Below, one piece after another: positions 34,989-39,398 of a stretch of DNA of 39,398 bases. The translations under genes were made by a program, and so were the position numbers. The first letter of the stretch is position 1; every line of letters begins with the position of its first letter. The notes below the pieces were generated by a model. That model was not told where the DNA came from, made no database searches, and saw only the letters and a list, made by a program, of their open reading frames with translations. Source of the DNA: an uncultured Enterobacteriaceae bacterium (GTDB taxonomy: Bacteria; Pseudomonadota; Gammaproteobacteria; Enterobacterales; Enterobacteriaceae); the NCBI GenBank assembly GCA_945271245.1, contig CALYPF010000013.1, forward strand, positions 1-39,398. Reading direction: 5' to 3'.

Positions 34989-35675
34989 CGGCTGGCCCTC
35001 TTAATGTAGTCGAGTGTATTGCGACGGTTAACGCGCGCGTAGGCGCAACAATTTAGCGGTGTTCATGTGTACCTGCAATTCTACTGTTAAAACAATGCGA
35101 GTGTTATTCAGATTTGGTTTAGAAATCTCTGTAAGTGGTAGGTAAAGTAGGCGATAAAAGAAGGTTTTTTAGACGGGGAGACTGTTAAAACGCCATTTGG
35201 GATGATTTTATCCGTAACAATCAGATGGGTTATTTCTGTTTGAGTTTATACTTGCCCTGCCTGATACCCACAAAGAATAGTCCGTTTAATTACCCCGTTA
35301 TTTTAAATTTATTTTTTCTACGCTTTATTTTTATTGAGAAAATCAATTCAATGCGTTTACCGCAATTCCCCTGCATTTTTCTCTGTCTGGTGCCCAGGTA
35401 TTTTAAAAAATTGGCTGCAGTGATTTATAGTGATGCTTGAAATAGCCTTATAAAATAAACGATTAGAAGACGTCATACCTCCAGCTGGGTATTTGGATTT
35501 GGGGCGAAGAATTATGTCATTAGCCTGGGAGCACAGGTTAGAAAGATTGTAGGGCTTCGATACGGAATAATGGGGAGAGTCAGCTTCACTGGTTTAAATA
35601 TGCTGTCATTGGGCGTCAATATTTCCCTTACGGGAAGATATACCGCCCGTTTCTGTGACGGGCGGAAAATAATAA
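34989..35675. other. Intergenic region between opgB and yjjA
   Basis: About 690 bases. The opgB promoter should lie in the first 200 on the minus strand. The middle (35225-35450) is AT-rich; an open frame there lacks a ribosome site. No gene or recognised RNA is supported. Confidence 0.45.
35643..35665 (-). terminator. Hairpin, probable terminator of yjjA
   Basis: CCGCCCGT and ACGGGCGG form a perfect 8-bp stem with a 7-base loop, just beyond the yjjA stop at 35676. The following bases on the minus strand (TATATC) are a weak T-tract. Confidence 0.55.
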
Positions 35676-36173
35676 TCAACCGGAGATAAATTTAGCGCCT
35701 TGTTTTAGCACTAAATCGCAGGCCTTAGTTTTTACTTTTTCGGCCAGTGGCGACTGGCCAAGGGCGCCGAGATTTAGCTGTTCACCTTTACCTGTATTGA
35801 GTAAGCCGGACAGGCCCTGCTGGAACTCGGCAGGCTGTTTTTGTTGCTGAGCATTACTGAGCCCGAGTTTGTCAAATAGCTTCTCTTTAATGCCCGCCGT
35901 GCCGCTGGAGGAAACCAGTTTTTGCTGCGTACAGTACTGCAGTATGCCGGCTGCGTTATTCATATTGTTTGCGCTCAGCGCCTGGTTGCCGCCGTTGAGA
36001 AGATGCGTCAACGAGGAAAGGGAGAGCCCCGAACCGCTTTGCGCGCTGTTCTGGCTCAGCTGGTTGGCCGCGCTGGAGAGATTATCCTGCCAGCTGGCGG
36101 CATTTGCGGTGCTCCATAATGCGGTGGTAATGAGAAGACTTGCCCCCAGGGCGGCCTTAGTTTTTTTCATCAC
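35676..36173 (-). CDS. yjjA: YjjA, DUF2501 periplasmic protein
   Basis: 165 residues, about the length of E. coli YjjA. The signal peptide (MMKKTKAALGASLLITTALW then STANA) is followed by a small, Gln/Ser/Asn-rich helical domain (LSSLTHLLNGGNQALSANNM, YCTQQKLVSS, KTKACDLVLKQGAKFI) with two cysteines that can pair. DUF2501 has no settled function. A second ATG directly follows the first; either may start translation. Its place between opgB and dnaC supports the assignment. Confidence 0.88.
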   Translation of the reverse strand: MMKKTKAALGASLLITTALWSTANAASWQDNLSSAANQLSQNSAQSGSGLSLSSLTHLLNGGNQALSANNMNNAAGILQYCTQQKLVSSSGTAGIKEKLFDKLGLSNAQQQKQPAEFQQGLSGLLNTGKGEQLNLGALGQSPLAEKVKTKACDLVLKQGAKFISG

Positions 36174-36319
36174 GGTTACTCTCTTAGGTTTATTACTGAG
36201 AGGAAAATTATAGCGCTGCAGTACAGATAAAAAATGACCTTATGCGGCGCGAATCGGTATTTCAGCGTGAGCAGGTTGGGTTTGAGAACATTCCTGGCTG
36301 AAATGTGATGCGGTGGGCA

Positions 36320-36335
36320 AGGCGCATGGGCGCCT
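36320..36335 (-). terminator. Weak hairpin after dnaC
   Basis: AGGCGC and GCGCCT pair around ATGG, just beyond the dnaC stop. There is no T-tract, so it may only slow transcription. Confidence 0.3.
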
Positions 36336-36339
36336 CGAA

Positions 36340-37080
36340 TTAAAACTCTTTACCGGTGACGCGACTACGATAACTATCCCAGTTAAAGTTAACCCACAGG
36401 CTATTGCCGAGCCGCATGCGATCCATGACGCGTTCGCCTAACAGGGCGTTCATTTCCGTGATGTTCAGGTTGGATAGCATCCCTGTAGGGCGCCTGGAAG
36501 ACGATCTTCTATCAACTATTTGATTAATAATAACTTTCTCATATCGAGATTCGGTTTGCATACCGATTTCATCTATTACCAGCAGATCTACGTTACTGAG
36601 ATCGTTAATCAGGCGCTCTTCGGTCGTTGCCCCTCCGCTGCCAAAAGTGCCGCGCATGGCTGACATGATATCGGCGACGGTGATAATAAGGACCGATTTT
36701 CCGTGCACAAGCAGTGCATTGCAAATCGCGGCGGCCAGATGGTTTTTCCCGGTACCTGGCTTACCTGAAAAGATAAAGCTGGCGATATTTCCATCGAAAT
36801 CATTAGCGTACTGACGCGCTCGCTCTAGCGCTTTCATTTGCCCTTCGCACTCAACTTTATAGTTATCAAAAGAGCAATTCATATGCAGTTCGCGGATGCC
36901 GGAGCGATTGAAAGTGCGCTGCATTTTCATCGCCTGATTTTCCCGGGCGATGGCCGCAGAGCGCAGCCGCCCCTGTTCATGCTGCCACTGGAGAAGTTCT
37001 TCACCGCTGGTAAATGCCGGTTTTACGCGGGCTGGCATGATTTTCTTTAGCCGCAGCATTAATTCAGTGACATTTTTCAT
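36340..37080 (-). CDS. dnaC: DnaC, helicase loader
   Basis: 246 residues (E. coli DnaC has 245). The N-terminal region binds DnaB; the AAA+ domain shows Walker A GKPGTGKNH (about residues 106-114), Walker B LLVIDEIG (Asp170/Glu171) and the late GERVMDRM...RLGNSLWVNFNWDSYR segment with the arginine-finger region. It delivers DnaB to the replication origin and to restart forks. It follows dnaT by two bases, as in E. coli. GAGG lies before the start. It appears intact. Confidence 0.96.
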   Translation of the reverse strand: MKNVTELMLRLKKIMPARVKPAFTSGEELLQWQHEQGRLRSAAIARENQAMKMQRTFNRSGIRELHMNCSFDNYKVECEGQMKALERARQYANDFDGNIASFIFSGKPGTGKNHLAAAICNALLVHGKSVLIITVADIMSAMRGTFGSGGATTEERLINDLSNVDLLVIDEIGMQTESRYEKVIINQIVDRRSSSRRPTGMLSNLNITEMNALLGERVMDRMRLGNSLWVNFNWDSYRSRVTGKEF

Positions 37081-37082
37081 GC

Positions 37083-37622
37083 TTAGCCTCGAAATCCTTC
37101 AGGAATGGCGTCGCCCGGTTGCGAGAGAGAATTGATATCGCGGCGGGGTGCGCCGCCGTTGGCCGCACGAGCAATTTGTACGTGGCGCGCCAGCTTTTGC
37201 TGCCACTGCACGTGGTGAAATACTTTTCCTTCCGCCTGCCAGTAGGCAATAAATGCGGCGAGCTCTTCTGGCGTGACGTCTTCTTTTAAAAAGATGCCCC
37301 AAAGCGCCGACATGCGTAGAAAATCAGTATCTGGCAGCCATCCCGGATACATAGCAAATTTGCCCATCGGCGTCTCGACCGGGGCCGAGTCAGCGTCATT
37401 ATATAATTCAGGGGCAAGGGTAATGTCTGACGGTTGACATTGAATCCGGGCCTCAAGTGCCAGCAGTGCCGCAAGCCGCTGTGGCGTGAGGGCGTAAAAG
37501 GCCGGAGCATTATTATCCAATACGGCGACTGCGCCTTGTTCGCTGGCGGTGAGCGCCGCACCGGGATCGCGGTAAAAAGACGCTATACCGACAACGCTGG
37601 TGGTTAGAATTTTGGCAGACAT
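37083..37622 (-). CDS. dnaT: DnaT, primosomal protein
   Basis: 179 residues, as in E. coli. The N-terminal half ([20 protein letters not shown]) forms the oligomerisation domain; the C-terminal half carries the strongly conserved [20 protein letters not shown] and [20 protein letters not shown] stretches that bind single-stranded DNA. It works with PriA, PriB and DnaC in fork restart. The gene forms an operon with dnaC. Confidence 0.95.
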   Translation of the reverse strand: MSAKILTTSVVGIASFYRDPGAALTASEQGAVAVLDNNAPAFYALTPQRLAALLALEARIQCQPSDITLAPELYNDADSAPVETPMGKFAMYPGWLPDTDFLRMSALWGIFLKEDVTPEELAAFIAYWQAEGKVFHHVQWQQKLARHVQIARAANGGAPRRDINSLSQPGDAIPEGFRG

Positions 37623-37644
37623 AACGCTATCTCAGAAGGCCGTT

Positions 37645-37678
37645 AGAAAGATACCCCAACACGGGGTGAAACCTTTCT
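37645..37678 (-). promoter_or_regulatory. Hairpin in the dnaT leader
   Basis: Outer arms AGAAAG/CTTTCT enclose ACCCC/GGGGT with a 5-base loop, about 25 bases before the dnaT start on the minus strand. It may be a leader structure or a weak attenuator. Confidence 0.35.
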
Positions 37679-38240
37679 CCATAATAACACATCTGCATTT
37701 GGGTGGCAGCGCAGGCTGCGGAGGAAGTTTTTGGCTTTATTTCGCGCTCCGAAAAGCATTAATGTTTTAAGGAAGCTTTTAAAGCAGAAAAAATACCATT
37801 TAAAAGTAAATAAGGCGTTATCATCAGCTGAGCCTTTTCGTAGAACCATTAAAAATACATAACTAACAACTCTATTTTTTATGTGAAGAAAGTGCTGCTA
37901 GTGCTTAATTTATCTCTGTTAAACTGATGCGAATCATGAAAATAGCGTAAATTTACGCAAATGTGGCCTAACGGTTGATAGCAAACAACAAACCATATTA
38001 GTGGACTCGTTATTTATTATTAAGAAAAAGCTTAGCATATTTATTTCCCTTTATGAAATGAAGTGTTGCCATTAAAATCATTTAAAAATAATGAGTTACG
38101 TTGTTTTTGCTAGATAGGTTAAAAATATAAACTTCATGAATTTTTAAGGCTTATAAACATATATTAAAGCAATGCTTCTAGGAAAAGGTCATAAATATAG
38201 CGATATATTCTTAAAATTTTTCATGACATTGACAGCTCTA
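37679..38240. other. AT-rich region replacing yjjB-yjjP
   Basis: Between dnaT and the LuxR gene there are about 800 bases without yjjB or yjjP, which occupy this place in E. coli. From about 37850 it is very AT-rich, as expected of an H-NS-silenced promoter. An open frame at 37643-37849 on the minus strand looks like dnaT leader, not a gene. Confidence 0.5.
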
Positions 38241-38363
38241 TAGGTAAGCATTACTTTACCTATTAATCATTATGGCAATACCTGTATTGTTAGAAAAGCT
38301 TCAGGTGGCAACGCCTGTCTGGAGATAACGCTTGTCCGTTATTTCCTATTAATACAGGTAAAG
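38241..38363 (+). ncRNA. Candidate structured leader RNA upstream of the LuxR gene
   Basis: P1: TACCTGTATT (38279-38288) pairs perfectly with AATACAGGTA (38351-38360). Inside, P2 CAGGTG/CGCCTG closes on a GCAA tetraloop (38302-38317) and P3 GGAGATAACG/CGTTATTTCC (38321-38346, one G-U) closes on CTTGTC. Before it, TAGGTAA/TTACCTA forms a hairpin (38241-38262), and CTTTACCT (38254-38261) could instead pair with AGGTAAAG (38356-38363), which would open P1. This is the layout of a leader that can switch. The start codon lies about 60 bases further on. I match it to no known riboswitch class. Confidence 0.4.
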
Positions 38364-38396
38364 ATATAGCCATTTGTAATTAAGGATAAATAAAAT

Positions 38397-38411
38397 CTTA
38401 TTTAGAATAAG
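38397..38411. promoter_or_regulatory. Inverted repeat next to the LuxR ribosome site
   Basis: CTTATT and AATAAG are perfect arms around TAG, directly before the GGAG ribosome site. It could be an operator or part of a leader hairpin. Confidence 0.3.
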
Positions 38412-38423
38412 ACAGGAGACAGG

Positions 38424-39065
38424 ATGCAACAAGGACGTCATCAAAAGGCGATTATTTTTAGCCATTACCCCGCAATGGTTGCGGGACTGGAGCTGTGCGC
38501 GCATGCTCTGGAACCCCAGATGATGGTGCTGCCAGTCCGTGGTTATGAATCGTTTACCCCTCTTTTATTACAGCAAGTCACGTTGGCTATTATTGATTTA
38601 ACCGGTAGCGCGGAGGACGTTGAGCGAGATTTGCGGCTATTACAGCCATTTTATGGATTATCTCAGCATATTAATTGGGTCTTCCTGATTCCTGAGTTTG
38701 CGCGTTTCACCGCGCTACAGGTATTACTGCGTTCAGATAGCGTGCTGTTGCCTAATACTGCAACGCTGGATGAGATTAAGCAGAATATTCTGCACTGGGA
38801 GGGCGGAACCAGCCATTTAGGCGGTGCGCAAACGGCTGTGACCGAAGCCCCGGCAGCGCTGGTGCTTACGCTTTCAGAACGCCAGGTATTGCGCCTAATG
38901 GCTAAAGGCTGGAGCATCAACCAAATATCAGGATTGCTTAAAAAGAGCAATAAAACGGTAAGTGCTCAGAAAAATAGCGCGATGCGACGCCTGGCGTTAC
39001 GCAGTAATGCAGAGATGTATGCCTGGATTAACAGCCCGTGCGGCATGCGTGAACTTAATCTGTAA
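38424..39065 (+). CDS. LuxR-family regulator (YjjQ/BglJ-like)
   Basis: 213 residues; GGAG lies eight bases before the ATG. The N-terminal part (about 1-130) resembles a response-regulator receiver fold (KAIIFSHYPAMVAGLELCAH, VTLAIIDLTG) but lacks a clear phosphorylation site, as in YjjQ and BglJ. The C-terminal LuxR helix-turn-helix (about 148-205) reads LTLSERQVLRLMAKGWSINQ, ISGLLKKSNKTVSAQKNSAM. In E. coli, BglJ pairs with RcsB and both genes are silenced by H-NS; the AT-rich upstream DNA here agrees. Only one of the pair is seen. Position after dnaT supports yjjQ/bglJ; which of the two it is cannot be settled. Confidence 0.78.
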   Translation: MQQGRHQKAIIFSHYPAMVAGLELCAHALEPQMMVLPVRGYESFTPLLLQQVTLAIIDLTGSAEDVERDLRLLQPFYGLSQHINWVFLIPEFARFTALQVLLRSDSVLLPNTATLDEIKQNILHWEGGTSHLGGAQTAVTEAPAALVLTLSERQVLRLMAKGWSINQISGLLKKSNKTVSAQKNSAMRRLALRSNAEMYAWINSPCGMRELNL

Positions 39066-39110
39066 TGGAAGCAGTATTTTTCCGTATCAGGCTGCGGCGG
39101 CAATATTGGG

Positions 39111-39275
39111 ATGCGCTATTCGAATCGAGCGCATCCAGCCAATGCTATTTGGGCTGCATATTTTGAGTCAAGAACCCTGCTTTTTATGTCAGCGCAAAAC
39201 GCTGTTTTTGCGGCAAGTAAGGAGCGTGCTCGTTTAAAAGATAACGTTATCATTCGAGTGAATGATGCGTGGTAA
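39111..39275 (+). CDS. Possible small or remnant gene (54 residues)
   Basis: An ATG at 39111 opens 54 codons ending in TAA at 39273-39275. The second half (AQNAVFAASKERARLKDNVI) looks like plausible protein. There is no good ribosome site. It may be a remnant of a second LuxR gene (a bglJ counterpart) or chance. I do not recognise it. Confidence 0.2.
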   Translation: MRYSNRAHPANAIWAAYFESRTLLFMSAQNAVFAASKERARLKDNVIIRVNDAW

Positions 39276-39336
39276 CCCGTGTGTAAAGCCTCTGAGGTTA
39301 ATATTATTGGTATTTGTGTGGCGAGCCGCTATTTTC

Positions 39337-39398
39337 CTGCCGACCTGCCGACCTGCCGACCTGCCGACCTGCCGACCTGCCGACCTGCCGACCTGCCG
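39337..39398. repeat. 8-bp tandem repeat (CTGCCGAC)n, cut by window end
   Basis: Seven full copies of CTGCCGAC followed by six bases of an eighth, all identical, running off the right edge. The true length is unknown. Such arrays gain and lose units by slippage. Eight is not a multiple of three, so inside a gene it would shift the frame; no gene is visible across it here. Confidence 0.95.

Noticed and set aside
35225-35440. 71-codon open frame in the opgB-yjjA gap
   Set aside because: AT-rich, aromatic-rich translation without a ribosome site; it looks like chance.
37643-37849. 68-codon minus-strand frame before dnaT
   Set aside because: It overlaps the expected dnaT leader and promoter and shows no protein-family features.

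Overview
This looks like chromosomal DNA of an enterobacterium (order Enterobacterales). The right end holds opgB, yjjA, dnaC, dnaT and a LuxR-type yjjQ/bglJ-like regulator in the order known from Escherichia coli, and OpgB, DnaC and DnaT have E. coli-like lengths. I cannot name the genus. yjjB and yjjP, which lie between dnaT and yjjQ in E. coli, are missing.

Layout. 1-945: no convincing intact gene, some degraded coding scraps. 974-4924: a CynX/NimT-type exporter divergent from a LysR regulator, then a Tat-exported YahJ-like amidohydrolase. 4925-6698: AT-rich DNA around a lone zinc-ribbon protein of unknown function. 6699-11643: a LysR gene facing a four-gene operon (NCS1 permease, RidA-like, DUF1028, M20/ArgE-like deacylase) with an 82-bp tandem array at its 3' end. 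12118-13389: a flavin monooxygenase gene broken by one stop codon. 13809-17456: scsABCD (copper sensitivity suppression and disulfide chemistry). 17841-18461: an AA10 LPMO-like protein without a signal peptide. 18623-18939: remains of a minus-strand gene. 18942-20183: a CodA-like deaminase. 20308-25308: a type III restriction-modification system (mod, res). 25775-32584: a FidL-like protein, a MarT/CadC-type regulator and a four-gene chaperone-usher fimbrial operon. 32697-39065: the conserved opgB to LuxR segment. The window ends inside an 8-bp tandem repeat.

How the genes fit together. Two nucleobase-deaminase-type enzymes (YahJ-like, Tat-exported; CodA-like, cytosolic), a nucleobase-type NCS1 permease and a deacylase operon suggest scavenging of nitrogen heterocycles or their derivatives; this is inference. 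The fimbrial operon has its own membrane-bound regulator pair and a large AT-rich palindrome in its promoter region. The restriction system lies near opgB, close to where E. coli K-12 keeps its hsd/mcr/mrr immigration control region.

Most unusual signals: (i) 3'-end segments of three unrelated genes (lysR, the M20 gene, res) are duplicated just beyond the gene; (ii) two compact three-way-junction folds lie upstream of the LuxR gene and of the broken monooxygenase; (iii) the LPMO-like protein lacks an export signal although its catalytic histidine should be the mature N-terminus; (iv) the CodA-like enzyme has Ser where E. coli CodA has Asp314.
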